DNA of 64,000 nucleotides from Agrobacterium fabrum str. C58 (GTDB lineage: Bacteria > Pseudomonadota > Alphaproteobacteria > Rhizobiales > Rhizobiaceae), in NCBI RefSeq assembly GCF_000092025.1, contig NC_003063.2:1231001-1295000 (forward strand). The letters are read 5' to 3'. The translations under genes and the position numbers were made by a program. Position 1 is the first letter of the stretch. Each line of letters starts with the position of its first letter. Shown here in pieces: positions 39,148-48,506 of the stretch. Below the pieces are notes generated by a model. It did not search any database and was not told the origin of the DNA. It saw nothing but the letters and a program-made list of their open reading frames with translations.

Positions 39148-40677
39148 ATGGATGCGATGACGAAGCTTGACGTGAAACAGGAAGCCGCGGCTCTGCTCGA
39201 CAAGATGGGTGTTGCCCGCGATCTTTATACCGGCGGCGACATGGCGTCCTTCAGCCCCGTGACGGGTGAGCAGATAGCAAGCCTCAGGACCGTGTCGGTA
39301 GAGGGTGTCGCAGCCGTGGTCGACAAGGCTGATGCGGCGTTCAGGACCTGGCGTAATGTGCCGGCGCCGCGTCGTGGCGAGTTGATCCGCCTGCTTGGCG
39401 AAGAACTGCGCGCCTTCAAGACCGATCTCGGCCGTCTCGTCTCGCTGGAAGCGGGCAAGATCCCGTCCGAAGGTCTCGGTGAAGTGCAGGAGATGATCGA
39501 TATCTGCGATTTCGCTGTCGGTCTCTCCCGCCAGCTTTACGGTCTCACCATCGCCACCGAACGTCCCGGCCACCGCATGATGGAAACCTGGCATCCGCTT
39601 GGCGTCGTCGGCGTCATCTCGGCCTTCAATTTCCCCGTCGCCGTCTGGTCGTGGAATGCCGCACTTGCCCTCGTCTGCGGTAATTCGGTGGTCTGGAAGC
39701 CTTCGGAGAAGACCCCGCTTACGGCGCTTGCCGTGCAGGGCATCTTCGAGCGCGCCGCCGCCCGCTTTGGCGATGCGCCGGAAGGTCTGTCCCAACTGCT
39801 GATCGGTGACCGCGCCGTGGGTGAAGCCATGGTGGATTACCCCAAAGTGCCGCTCGTCTCCGCCACCGGCTCGACCCGTATGGGGCGCGATGTCGGTCCG
39901 CGTCTGGCCAAGCGCTTTGCCCGCGCCATTCTGGAACTTGGCGGCAACAATGCCGGCATCGTCTGCCCGTCTGCCGATCTCGACATGGCGCTGCGCGCCA
40001 TCGCCTTCGGCGCCATGGGCACCGCCGGCCAGCGCTGCACGACGCTTCGCCGGCTTTTCGTACATGACAGCGTTTATGAGGAGCTCGTGCCGCGCCTGAA
40101 AAAGGCTTACGCGTCTGTCTCCGTCGGCAATCCGCTGGAAAGTTCCGCACTCGTTGGCCCGCTGGTCGACAAGGCGGCCTTTGACGGCATGCAAAAGGCG
40201 ATTGAGGCTGCCAAGGCGGCCGGCGGCGTTGTGCATGGCGGCGACCGCGTCGATACCGGTGCGGCAGATGCCTATTACGTGAAACCTGCACTCGTCGAAA
40301 TGCCGAAGCAGGTTGGCCCCGTTCTGGAAGAGACCTTCGCGCCGATCCTCTATGTCATGAAGTATAGCGATCTCGATCAGGCGATCGACGCGCATAATGC
40401 CGTCGCCGCGGGTCTTTCCTCGTCCATCTTCACCCGTGACATTCAGGAATCGGAACGTTTCCTGTCGTCGGAAGGCTCGGATTGCGGCATTGCCAACGTC
40501 AATATCGGCACATCGGGTGCGGAAATCGGCGGCGCGTTTGGCGGCGAGAAGGAAACCGGTGGCGGCCGTGAATCCGGTTCGGATTCTTGGAAGGCCTATA
40601 TGCGCCGCGCCACCAACACCATCAACTATTCCAAGGCGCTGCCTTTGGCGCAGGGCGTTTCCTTCGATATCGAATAA
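39148..40677 (+). CDS. ALDH7-type aldehyde dehydrogenase (L-piperidine-6-carboxylate/aminoadipate semialdehyde dehydrogenase-like)
   Basis: I prefer ATG 39148 (MDAMTKLDVKQEAA) because AGGA lies 8 bases upstream; ATG 39142 is too close to it. The 509-residue enzyme has ALDH motifs ISAFNFPVAVWSWNAALAL, ELGGNNAGIV and the catalytic Cys in AGQRCTTLRR, plus the C-terminal FGGEKETGGGRESGSDSW. The GQRCTTLRR form and length place it with antiquitin/ALDH7, which oxidises alpha-aminoadipate semialdehyde in lysine breakdown. No other lysine-catabolic gene is adjacent; a divergent LysR probably controls it. Confidence 0.85.
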   Translation: MDAMTKLDVKQEAAALLDKMGVARDLYTGGDMASFSPVTGEQIASLRTVSVEGVAAVVDKADAAFRTWRNVPAPRRGELIRLLGEELRAFKTDLGRLVSLEAGKIPSEGLGEVQEMIDICDFAVGLSRQLYGLTIATERPGHRMMETWHPLGVVGVISAFNFPVAVWSWNAALALVCGNSVVWKPSEKTPLTALAVQGIFERAAARFGDAPEGLSQLLIGDRAVGEAMVDYPKVPLVSATGSTRMGRDVGPRLAKRFARAILELGGNNAGIVCPSADLDMALRAIAFGAMGTAGQRCTTLRRLFVHDSVYEELVPRLKKAYASVSVGNPLESSALVGPLVDKAAFDGMQKAIEAAKAAGGVVHGGDRVDTGAADAYYVKPALVEMPKQVGPVLEETFAPILYVMKYSDLDQAIDAHNAVAAGLSSSIFTRDIQESERFLSSEGSDCGIANVNIGTSGAEIGGAFGGEKETGGGRESGSDSWKAYMRRATNTINYSKALPLAQGVSFDIE

Positions 40678-40702
40678 GCACATCCTAGGACGATTGATGT
40701 AT

Positions 40703-40736
40703 ATGCCGGCGCCGCGTGCGCCGGCGTTTTCGTTTG
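40703..40736 (+). terminator. Rho-independent terminator after the aldehyde dehydrogenase gene
   Basis: GCCGGCGC (40705-40712) pairs with GCGCCGGC (40718-40725) around a 5-nt loop, followed by GTTTTCGTTT. Confidence 0.8.
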
Positions 40737-40786
40737 GGGCTAAAAATGAGCCGCCGCCAATATTTGCGGAGAAGCCTGATGGTGGC

Positions 40787-40799
40787 GGAATTTTATTCC
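40787..40799. promoter_or_regulatory. Small dyad upstream of the sulfonate transport operon
   Basis: GGAAT-TTT-ATTCC is a perfect short dyad 108 bases before ssuA and downstream of the preceding terminator. It may be a site for a sulfur-responsive LysR-type activator; no direct evidence. Confidence 0.25.
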
Positions 40800-40906
40800 T
40801 GCCATATCCGTTATATTGAATTATTGTCTCTCTATCGTTTTTATTGAAAACCCTAGCATTGCTCCATATCGCAGACCGGCCAGTGGGGCTGGTGATAGGA
40901 GATGAA

Positions 40907-41860
40907 ATGCCAGCCATTACCCGACGCGCTCTTTCCGCCGGTCTTATCGCCGCCGTCGCTCTTTCTGTTCTTCCTTTTGCCGCACAGGCTGCGGAAGAAC
41001 TGAAGATCGGTTATCAGAAAACCGGCCTGCCGGTTATCGCAAGGCAGCAGGGCGTCATCGAAAAGGCGCTCGAGGCCAAGGGCGTCAAGGTGTCCTGGGT
41101 GGAGTTCACGGCAGGCCCGCCGCTGGTGGAAGCCCTGAATGTCGGTTCCATCAATGTCGGCTGGACGGGTGATGCGCCGCCGATTTTCGGACAGGCGGCG
41201 GGTTCAGCCATCGTTTATGTCGCGGCGCTTCCTTCGAACGGCAAGGGCGAGGCGATCTTCACCAAGCCTGAAAGCGGCATCAAGTCGGTCGCCGATCTCA
41301 AGGGCAAGAAGGTCGGTGTCGGCAAGGGCACCAGTGCCCACAATCTGCTGGTGGCGGCTCTGGAGAAAAACGGCCTGAAACTCAGTGATATCGATGTGAC
41401 CTATCTCAGCCCCGCCGATGCCGCGGCTGCTTTTGCCAGCGACAAGATCGATGCCTGGGCCGTATGGGATCCATTCTACGCGATTGCCGAAACCCGCTAC
41501 AAGCCGGTCACTCTGGCTCGCACCAGTGATGTTCTTGACGTCAAGACCTATTTCCTCGCCAACCGCGATTATGCCAAATCCCATGCGGATACGATCAACA
41601 CCAACGTCGGTGCCTTGGGCGAAGCGGCGAAATGGTCTGCCGCCAACCGCGACAAGGTGGCGGCTGCCCTGCACGAGGTGACGGGCGTTCCATTGGAGGC
41701 GCAGACGCTTGCCGCCAACCGCTCGGAATTCGGCATCACCAGGATCGACGACAAGATCGTCGCCAGCCAGCAGGAAACCGCCGACCGCTTTTATCGTCTG
41801 GGCCTCATCCCGAAACAGATCAGCATCAAGGATGCCGTCTGGTCGGGTGCGACCAACTGA
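40907..41860 (+). CDS. ssuA: Aliphatic sulfonate ABC transporter substrate-binding protein
   Basis: The start at 40907 (MPAITRRALSAGLIAAVALS) follows GGAGATGAA; a TTG further upstream is less likely. The 317-residue precursor has a twin-Arg-containing signal peptide ending near AQAAEE, then an SsuA-type domain (LKIGYQKTGLPVIARQQGVIE, VEFTAGPPLVEALNVGSINV). It delivers alkanesulfonates to the permease encoded 20 bases downstream. The desulfonating monooxygenase gene ssuD is not beside it. Confidence 0.9.
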   Translation: MPAITRRALSAGLIAAVALSVLPFAAQAAEELKIGYQKTGLPVIARQQGVIEKALEAKGVKVSWVEFTAGPPLVEALNVGSINVGWTGDAPPIFGQAAGSAIVYVAALPSNGKGEAIFTKPESGIKSVADLKGKKVGVGKGTSAHNLLVAALEKNGLKLSDIDVTYLSPADAAAAFASDKIDAWAVWDPFYAIAETRYKPVTLARTSDVLDVKTYFLANRDYAKSHADTINTNVGALGEAAKWSAANRDKVAAALHEVTGVPLEAQTLAANRSEFGITRIDDKIVASQQETADRFYRLGLIPKQISIKDAVWSGATN

Positions 41861-41880
41861 GCCAGACTGGAGGGGATGCC

Positions 41881-42663
41881 ATGAGCACTGGAAAGCGTAT
41901 CGAGATAGGTGGCGTTGCCACCGGCTGGCTGCTTCCCGCCCTCATCCTTGCAGGATGGGAAGTGGCGGCGCGTGTTGGCTTGATTTCTGCCAATGTGTTG
42001 CCGGCCCCCTCCGCTGTCGCGGAAGCCTTCTGGCGGCTTCTGCTCTCGGGTGAGCTTATAGCCAATATCGGCGTCAGTTCCGCCCGCGCACTCGCCGGCT
42101 TTGCCATCGGCGGCTCCATCGGCTTCATCTTCGGGCTCGCCAATGGCCTGTCTAGATTTTCCCGCAGTTTCACCGATACGACGCTGCAGATGATACGCAA
42201 TATCCCACATCTGGCGCTCATTCCGCTCGTCATCCTCTGGTTCGGCATAGACGAGGAAGCGAAGCTCTTTCTCGTCGCGCTCGGCGTGTTTTTCCCTATC
42301 TACATCAACACGCTGCTCGGCATTCAGGGGGTCGATCCGCAACTGGTGGAGATGGGCCGCACCTACGGCATGTCGCCCTTCACGCTGTTCCGGCGGGTTA
42401 TCCTGCCCGGCGCTCTGCCATCCATCTTCACCGGCCTGCGCTATGCGCTCGGCATCATGTGGTTGACCTTGATCGTGGCGGAAACCATTTCCTCGTCCTC
42501 CGGCCTCGGCTATATGGCCATGCAGGCGCGCGAGTTCCTGCTGATCGATGTCGTTGTGCTGTCGATCCTCATCTATGCGCTTCTCGGCAAACTCGCCGAC
42601 AGTTTCGCCCGCTTCCTCGAAAGCATCTTCCTGCAATGGCATCCAGCCTTCAAGAAAGTCTGA
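41881..42663 (+). CDS. ssuC: Aliphatic sulfonate ABC transporter permease
   Basis: The ATG at 41881 (MSTGKRIEIGGVATGWLLPA) gives 260 residues, typical of SsuC. About six TM helices and the BPD_transp_1 EAA loop (LVEMGRTYGMSPFTLFRRVI) are visible. The segment NIPHLALIPLVILWFGIDEE is characteristic of sulfonate/taurine/nitrate permeases. It is the middle gene of the ssuACB operon. Confidence 0.92.
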   Translation: MSTGKRIEIGGVATGWLLPALILAGWEVAARVGLISANVLPAPSAVAEAFWRLLLSGELIANIGVSSARALAGFAIGGSIGFIFGLANGLSRFSRSFTDTTLQMIRNIPHLALIPLVILWFGIDEEAKLFLVALGVFFPIYINTLLGIQGVDPQLVEMGRTYGMSPFTLFRRVILPGALPSIFTGLRYALGIMWLTLIVAETISSSSGLGYMAMQAREFLLIDVVVLSILIYALLGKLADSFARFLESIFLQWHPAFKKV

Positions 42664-42671
42664 GGTAACCC

Positions 42672-43502
42672 ATGTCGACCGGTAATGTGACGACGCTGAG
42701 ACGCCCCGAAGCCCCGCCATCCCTTCCGGCCGGAACCGAGGCGAAGATCGAACATCACGCAAGACCGGCTGAAGGCAAGGTCGCCTTCAGCTTCCGAAAC
42801 GTCACGAAAAGCTTCGGCGACAAGCCGGTTCTGCGCGGCATCGATCTCGACGTGCGGGAAGGCGAGTTTCTGGCTGTTATCGGCAAGAGCGGCTGTGGCA
42901 AGAGCACGCTTTTGCGCATTCTGGCGGGCCTCGACACGCCGACGACCGGCACCGTCTCGAAAGACCCATCGAACCGCACCCGCATGATGTTTCAGGAGCC
43001 GCGGCTTCTGCCGTGGGAGCGGATCGCAAACAATGTTTCGGTGGGACTGACCGGCATCGCCAAAGGCGAAGCGGCAAGGGAACAGGCGCTTGGCATTCTC
43101 GACGAGGTCGGTCTCAAGGACCGGGCGGGCGAGTGGCCCTATGTGCTCTCCGGTGGCCAGAAGCAACGCGTGGCGCTGGCCCGCGCCCTTGTCGCCCATC
43201 CGCAGATCCTGGCACTGGACGAGCCGCTCGGGGCGCTCGATGCGCTGACCCGCATCGAAATGCAGCTTCTGCTGGAGCGTATCTGGCGCAAGCAGAAATT
43301 CACTGCCGTGCTCGTCACCCATGATGTGTCGGAGGCCGTGGCGCTTGCCGATCGCATCGTCGTCATCGATGAGGGGCGCATCGCGCTCGATCTCGATGTA
43401 AAACTGCCGCGCCCGCGCCGCCACGGCACGCCGGAATTCGCAAGGCTGGAAGAACAGGTTCTGAACCAGCTCTTCGGCCGCGGCGACATTACCGGACAAT
43501 AG
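42672..43502 (+). CDS. ssuB: Aliphatic sulfonate ABC transporter ATP-binding protein
   Basis: The 276-residue ATPase has an extra N-terminal stretch of about 35 residues before the domain at [16 protein letters not shown]. Walker A is GKSGCGKST, the signature [15 protein letters not shown], Walker [13 protein letters not shown], and H-loop [25 protein letters not shown] is typical of SsuB/TauB. It starts 8 bases after ssuC and ends 37 bases from the convergent putA stop. Confidence 0.92.
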   Translation: MSTGNVTTLRRPEAPPSLPAGTEAKIEHHARPAEGKVAFSFRNVTKSFGDKPVLRGIDLDVREGEFLAVIGKSGCGKSTLLRILAGLDTPTTGTVSKDPSNRTRMMFQEPRLLPWERIANNVSVGLTGIAKGEAAREQALGILDEVGLKDRAGEWPYVLSGGQKQRVALARALVAHPQILALDEPLGALDALTRIEMQLLLERIWRKQKFTAVLVTHDVSEAVALADRIVVIDEGRIALDLDVKLPRPRRHGTPEFARLEEQVLNQLFGRGDITGQ

Positions 43503-43507
43503 GTGGT

Positions 43508-43532
43508 ACGGCAGGGCCGAGACCCTGCCGGG
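43508..43532. terminator. Hairpin between convergent ssuB and putA
   Basis: GGCAGGG (43510-43516) pairs with CCCTGCC (43523-43529). There is no long T run on either strand, so terminator strength is uncertain. Confidence 0.45.
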
Positions 43533-43539
43533 ACCATGT

Positions 43540-46500
43540 TTAGCCAATGCTCATCAGGCTGGCATTGCCGCCGGCGGCCGTGGTGTTGACGCTGACTGAA
43601 ACCTCTTCCACCAGCCAGTCGAGAGTATAGGGCTGGCTTTCGCCGGAAAGTGCGTCCGTCGTCGCTGCCTGAAAGAGAACCAGCGGGCCGGGCAGGGCGG
43701 CGATCTTCCTGTTGATCGCAACCACGCGTTCCGCATCGCCCTCGACCAGCGCACCGGCGAAGGGTGCCGATTTTTCCCAGTCATCCGCCCAGACGATGCG
43801 CGAGGTCACGCTTGCCGGCAGGCCGTAGATCGCCTTTTCCAGTCCCGAAGCATTGTCGATGACAACAGAGTTGCCGGTAGATAGCGCTGCCGCAAGCTGA
43901 CGGTAAAGCCCCTGTTCGGTTGCCGGCACCAGCAGGATCTTGCCGCGCGGATGCAGCGCATAGACATTGCGCTCGCCGACGGGGCCGGCCAGCTCGGTCT
44001 CAAAGCCAAGGCCTGAAAGCGCAGCCGCCTGGCGTGCGGCTTCTGCCGCAACAGTCTGACCATTTTCATCCAGCCAGCGGGCGAGATCGACCGCAGCCTG
44101 ATCCTGCTGGCTGGCGATGCGGTCTATCTTTGGCGCTTTCTCCGTCATGCGGCCGAGATAAAGCGGACCGCCGGCCTTGGGGCCGGTGCCGGAAAGGCCG
44201 CGTCCGCCAAAGGGCTGCACACCGACCACCGCGCCGATGATGTTGCGGTTCACATAAAGATTGCCGGCCGCAACGCGGGAGAGCACATGCTGGATCGTAT
44301 CGTCGAGACGCGTATGCAGGCCGAAGGTCAGGCCGTAGCCGGTGGCGTTGATCTCATCGATCAGCCGGTCGAGATGATCGCGCTTGAAGCGGATGACGTG
44401 CAGCACCGGCCCGAAGACCTCGCGCTTCAGATCGGCGAGCGATTTCATCTCGATGATGGTTGGCGGTACGAAGGTGCCCTTGCCGGTTTCCCCCGCAAGC
44501 GCAATCTGCTCGATGCGGTGACCGAGCGACCGCATGCCGTCAATATGCTTTTCGATGATGCCCTTGGCCTCGGCGGTGATGACGGGGCCGACATCGACGG
44601 AGAGCTGATCCGTGCGGCCGATGCGCAATTCGTGCAGCGCGCCTTTCAGCATGGTCAGCGTGCGGTCCGCCACATCTTCCTGCAGGCAGAGGATGCGCAG
44701 TGCCGAGCAGCGCTGTCCGGCACTGTCGAAGGCAGACGCGATGACATCGGCGACAACCTGTTCGGCAAGCGCGGAGGAATCGACGATCATGGCGTTCTGA
44801 CCACCGGTCTCGGCAATCAGCGGCACCGGCTGGCCATTGGCCAGAACCCGGCCGGCAAGCTGCCCCTGAATGAGCCGCGCCACCTCAGTGGAGCCGGTGA
44901 ACATCACGCCCGCCGTCAGTGGTGAGCCGACCAGCGCCGCACCCGTCTTGCCATCGCCCGGCAGAAGCTGCACGGCGTCTTGCGGAACGCCCGCCTCATG
45001 GAGCAGGCGCACACCCTGCGCGGCGATCAGCGGAGTCTCCTCAGCGGGTTTTGCCAGAACCGGGTTGCCGGCGACCAGCGCTGCGGCCACCTGACCGATG
45101 AAGATGGCGAGCGGGAAGTTCCACGGGCTAATGCAGACGACGGGACCGAGCGATTTTTCATCCGATTTGAAATTCCTGCGGGCTTCTGCCGCGTAGTAAC
45201 GCAGGAAATCGATGGCTTCGCGCACCTCGGCAATGGCGTTGGGCATGGATTTTCCCGCCTCGCGCATGATGAGGCCGAGCAGTGTGGGCATTTCGGCCTG
45301 CATGGCGTCGGCCGCGCGCTCCAGGCAGGCGGCACGGTCTTCCACTGGCATAGAGGGCCAGCTTGAAGCCGCCGCCCGCTGCATGGCCGCTTCGACATCG
45401 GCCTCGGTGGGTTCCGTCACATGGCCGACGATATCGCTGTGGTCGCCGGGGTTGAGGACCGGGCGCGTCTGGCCGCCAGCCTGTGGCGCCGCAGCCTTCC
45501 ATTCCGTTGCTGCACCCGCCTTCAGTGTTTTGTCGAGGGCAGAGAGCGTTGTTTCATTGGAGAGGTCGACGCCGGCGGAGTTTTTCCGTTCCGGGCCGAA
45601 GAGATCGGCGGGGGCGGCGATACGGTCGTGCTGCGCACCGGGAACGGCATAGGCCTTCACCACCGCGACCGGGTCTTCCAGCAGGGAATCCACCGGCACG
45701 GCCGGATCGGCAATGCGATTGACGAAGGAGGAGTTCGCGCCGTTCTCCAGAAGGCGGCGCACGAGATAGGCCAGCAGCGTCTCATGCGTGCCGACAGGGG
45801 CATAGAAACGGCAGGGGCGGTCGAGTTTCTTTTTGCCGACGACTTCGCTGTAAAGCGGTTCGCCCATGCCGTGCAGGCACTGGAACTCGTAGTCGCCGAG
45901 TTTGAAATCGGGACCGGCGAGGTGATAGATGGTCGCCATGGACTGCGCATTGTGGGTCGCAAATTGCGGGAAGACCAGATCGCGCGCGTCGAGCAGCTTG
46001 CGGGCGCAGGCGATGTAGGAGACATCGGTATGCACTTTCCGGGTAAAGACCGGGAAGTCTTCCAGCCCCTCCACCTGCGCGCGCTTGATTTCCGCATCCC
46101 AATAAGCGCCCTTGACGAGGCGCACCATGATGCGGCGGCCCGAACGGCGGGCGAGGTCGATGATGTAGTCGAGAACGAAGGGGCAGCGGCGGCCATAGGC
46201 CTGCACCACGAAACCGAGGCCGTTCCAGCCAGCAAGGTCCTTGTCCAGCGCCAGTTCTTCGAGAAGATCGAGTGACAGTTCCAGCCGGTCGGCTTCTTCC
46301 GCATCGATATTGAGGCCGATATCGTATGTCTTGCTGAGCAGCATCAGCGATTTCACGCGCGGCAGAAGCTCCGCCATCACCCGCTCGGCCTGCGCGCGGG
46401 CGTAGCGTGGATGCAGCGCCGAAAGCTTGATGGAAATGCCCGGCCCGCCATAGATGCCGCGGCCGGCGGAGGCCTTGCCAATGGCGTGGATGGCGTTTTC

Positions 46501-47226
46501 ATAATCCTTGTAATAACGCTCGGCATCCTTTGCGGTGGTCGCGGCTTCGCCCAGCATGTCGTAGGAATATTGGAAGCCCTGCTCCTCAAGCGGCTTCGAC
46601 CGCTTGATCGCCTCACCGATGGTTTCGCCGGTCACGAACTGCTCGCCCATCATACGCATCGCCATGTCGACGCCACGGCGGATGACGGGTTCGCCGGCGC
46701 GGGCGATCAGCTTCGTCAGCGCCGCTGAAAGGCCGCTGTCATTGACGGTCGAAGTGAGCTTGCCTGTGATGACGAGACCCCAGGTGGCGGCATTGACGAA
46801 AAGCGAACGCCCGCCGCCAATATGGGACTTCCAGTCGCCACGCGCGATCTTGTCGCGGATCAGCGCGTCGCGGGTGGCGGTGTCAGGAATGCGCAGCAGC
46901 GCTTCGGCAAGGCACATCAGCGCCACGCCCTCATGGCTGGAAAGCGAATATTCCTGCACCAGCCCTTCGACGCCTGTGCCCTTGGTTTTGGCACGCAGCG
47001 CCTCGATCAGCTTGCGGGCGGTGTCGCGAATGGCTTTCGCCTGGTCAGCCGTCACCGTCGCCGCTTCGATCAAAGGCGCCATGCATTCTTCTTCTGCCCG
47101 GCGGTAGGCGGCAGTGACCGCCTTGCGCAGCAGGCTCTGTTCGCGCACCGGCGGCGCAAAATTCTGGAAGATACTGTTTCCCACCTGCTGGATAGTTACA
47201 CCGGCATTGCTTGCACCATCGGCCAT
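43540..47226 (-). CDS. putA: Bifunctional proline dehydrogenase / 1-pyrroline-5-carboxylate dehydrogenase
   Basis: The start at 47226 (MADGASNAGVTIQQVGNS) gives 1228 residues; the open frame upstream is unlikely coding. There is no ribbon-helix-helix domain at the N-terminus, so this PutA is not a repressor. The proline dehydrogenase barrel shows YGGPGISIKLSALHPRY and RLVKGAYWDAEIKRAQVEG. The P5C dehydrogenase half has ISPWNFPLAIFIGQVAAAL, AETGGQNAMIV and catalytic Cys in SAGQRCSALR. A further C-terminal domain follows, as in long-type PutA. It converts proline to glutamate with FAD and NAD. The divergent Lrp-type gene is its likely activator. Confidence 0.95.
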   Translation of the reverse strand: MADGASNAGVTIQQVGNSIFQNFAPPVREQSLLRKAVTAAYRRAEEECMAPLIEAATVTADQAKAIRDTARKLIEALRAKTKGTGVEGLVQEYSLSSHEGVALMCLAEALLRIPDTATRDALIRDKIARGDWKSHIGGGRSLFVNAATWGLVITGKLTSTVNDSGLSAALTKLIARAGEPVIRRGVDMAMRMMGEQFVTGETIGEAIKRSKPLEEQGFQYSYDMLGEAATTAKDAERYYKDYENAIHAIGKASAGRGIYGGPGISIKLSALHPRYARAQAERVMAELLPRVKSLMLLSKTYDIGLNIDAEEADRLELSLDLLEELALDKDLAGWNGLGFVVQAYGRRCPFVLDYIIDLARRSGRRIMVRLVKGAYWDAEIKRAQVEGLEDFPVFTRKVHTDVSYIACARKLLDARDLVFPQFATHNAQSMATIYHLAGPDFKLGDYEFQCLHGMGEPLYSEVVGKKKLDRPCRFYAPVGTHETLLAYLVRRLLENGANSSFVNRIADPAVPVDSLLEDPVAVVKAYAVPGAQHDRIAAPADLFGPERKNSAGVDLSNETTLSALDKTLKAGAATEWKAAAPQAGGQTRPVLNPGDHSDIVGHVTEPTEADVEAAMQRAAASSWPSMPVEDRAACLERAADAMQAEMPTLLGLIMREAGKSMPNAIAEVREAIDFLRYYAAEARRNFKSDEKSLGPVVCISPWNFPLAIFIGQVAAALVAGNPVLAKPAEETPLIAAQGVRLLHEAGVPQDAVQLLPGDGKTGAALVGSPLTAGVMFTGSTEVARLIQGQLAGRVLANGQPVPLIAETGGQNAMIVDSSALAEQVVADVIASAFDSAGQRCSALRILCLQEDVADRTLTMLKGALHELRIGRTDQLSVDVGPVITAEAKGIIEKHIDGMRSLGHRIEQIALAGETGKGTFVPPTIIEMKSLADLKREVFGPVLHVIRFKRDHLDRLIDEINATGYGLTFGLHTRLDDTIQHVLSRVAAGNLYVNRNIIGAVVGVQPFGGRGLSGTGPKAGGPLYLGRMTEKAPKIDRIASQQDQAAVDLARWLDENGQTVAAEAARQAAALSGLGFETELAGPVGERNVYALHPRGKILLVPATEQGLYRQLAAALSTGNSVVIDNASGLEKAIYGLPASVTSRIVWADDWEKSAPFAGALVEGDAERVVAINRKIAALPGPLVLFQAATTDALSGESQPYTLDWLVEEVSVSVNTTAAGGNASLMSIG

Positions 47227-47322
47227 TCTGAAAATCCTGAAAACGCTGTTGAAGGCAGATCGTCGGCGGCAGCGTGTCCTCCGCCCGCCGCTTGTCATCC
47301 TGGTACTCACAATATCATTGCC

Positions 47323-47333
47323 GCAAAAATTGC
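47323..47333. promoter_or_regulatory. Candidate Lrp/PutR site between putA and its regulator
   Basis: GCAA-AAA-TTGC is a perfect short dyad inside an AT-rich stretch, with another TTGC just before it (47318-47321 region). It is 97 bases from putA and 69 from the regulator gene. Lrp-family proteins bind such degenerate AT-centred dyads. Inferred only. Confidence 0.35.
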
Positions 47334-47401
47334 TATGGCCTTATTTTCAGGATAAAACAGGCAATATGAACTTTTATGATGAGAAAACGGCGTAAAATCG
47401 C

Positions 47402-47872
47402 ATGGCAAACAGTCAAAAAACAGACGGTCTGGATCACTTCGATCTCAAGATTCTCGAGGTGCTCAGCGAAGACGGGCGCATGTCCGTATTGCAACTCTCA
47501 AAAACGGTCGGCCTTTCCAAGACGCCCTGCCAGACACGGCTGAAGCGGCTGGTGGATGAGGGCTATATTCTCGGCTTCAGGGCCATGCTCAATCCACAGA
47601 AGCTCGGCGTCGATCACATTGCCTTCGCCGAGGTCAAGCTTTCCGACACGCGGGAAAAGGCGCTGGAAGAGTTCAACACGGCGGTGCGCAAGATCAAGGA
47701 AGTGGAGGAGTGCCACATGATCGCAGGCGCCTTCGATTATCTCCTGAAGGTGCGCACCAGCGACATCCGCAAATACCGCAGGGTGCTCGGCGAAAAAATC
47801 TCGAGCCTGCCGTCGGTGGCCAATACCTCGACCTTCGTGGTCATGCAGTCCGTCAAGGAAACGGGTATTTGA
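47402..47872 (+). CDS. putR: Lrp/AsnC family transcriptional regulator of proline catabolism
   Basis: The 156-residue protein has an N-terminal helix-turn-helix (FDLKILEVLSEDGRMSVLQL, then VGLSKTPCQTRLKRL) and a C-terminal RAM ligand domain (KEVEECHMIAGAFDYLLKVR). An in-frame TAA at 47393 fixes the start at or after 47402; no strong ribosome site precedes it. Divergent location next to putA matches PutR of Agrobacterium and other alphaproteobacteria, which activates putA in response to proline. Confidence 0.87.
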   Translation: MANSQKTDGLDHFDLKILEVLSEDGRMSVLQLSKTVGLSKTPCQTRLKRLVDEGYILGFRAMLNPQKLGVDHIAFAEVKLSDTREKALEEFNTAVRKIKEVEECHMIAGAFDYLLKVRTSDIRKYRRVLGEKISSLPSVANTSTFVVMQSVKETGI

Positions 47873-47890
47873 AAAGCGGATATGGATAAA

Positions 47891-47912
47891 CGGGCAGACG
47901 CAAGTCTGCCCG
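47891..47912. terminator. Hairpin between putR and ecfG
   Basis: CGGGCAGAC (47891-47899) pairs with GTCTGCCCG (47904-47912) around GCAA. The T-rich stretch after it is interrupted, so it may be a weak terminator for putR. Confidence 0.55.
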
Positions 47913-47939
47913 TTCATTGTCATTGCCAGTTTCGTTTTT

Positions 47940-48506
47940 TCAGCCCGCCGTGGCGGCGGCGGTGACCGCGCTCATCTGCGCATCCGGACCGAATTCGTTT
48001 TCGTTTTCGATACCCAGCAGTTCCTGCAGGCGAAGCCTCGCACGGCTCACACGGCTCTTGATCGTGCCGACCGGGCAACCGCAAATCTCGGCAGCTTCCT
48101 CATAGGCAAAACCGGAGGCGCCGATCAGCAGGATGGCTTCGCGCTGGTCGTCGGGCAATTTTGCGAGCGCGGTGCGGAAATCCTGAAGGTCGACGGAACC
48201 GTGCTGTTCCGGCGGCACGGAGAGGCGCGAGGTATAGACCCCGTCCGTATCCTGCACTTCACGGCCGGATTTACGAATCTGGCTGTAGAATTCGTTGCGC
48301 AGGATCGTCACCAGCCATGCCCGCATGTTGGTGCCGGGCTGAAAGCTGTCCTGTTTTGCCCAGGCCTTCATGATCGTGTCCTGCACGAGGTCGTCTGCAC
48401 GGTCCCTCGAACGGATAAGCGAAATCGCAAACGCGCGCAGGTTCGGCAACGCCGCCAGCATTTCCCGCTTGAAATTATATTCTGTCTGCTCCGGCTCTTT
48501 CGCCAT
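47940..48506 (-). CDS. ecfG: ECF sigma factor of the general stress response (EcfG family)
   Basis: Of the two tandem ATGs (48509 and 48506) I favour 48506, with GGAGG 4 bases upstream and a TGATG overlap with nepR; the product has 188 residues. Sigma region 2 (LRAFAISLIRSRDRADDLVQ, AWLVTILRNEFYSQIRK) and region 4 (LPDDQREAILLIGASGFAYE, GTIKSRVSRARLRLQELL) are complete. EcfG directs RNA polymerase to GGAAC-N16/17-CGTT promoters. It is held by NepR and released when phosphorylated PhyR sequesters NepR. The operon order nepR-ecfG divergent from phyR is standard. Confidence 0.95.
   Translation of the reverse strand: MAKEPEQTEYNFKREMLAALPNLRAFAISLIRSRDRADDLVQDTIMKAWAKQDSFQPGTNMRAWLVTILRNEFYSQIRKSGREVQDTDGVYTSRLSVPPEQHGSVDLQDFRTALAKLPDDQREAILLIGASGFAYEEAAEICGCPVGTIKSRVSRARLRLQELLGIENENEFGPDAQMSAVTAAATAG

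Noticed and set aside
39127..40917. 596-codon minus-strand frame opposite the aldehyde dehydrogenase
   Set aside because: No recognisable domain, and it covers the ALDH gene and its terminator.
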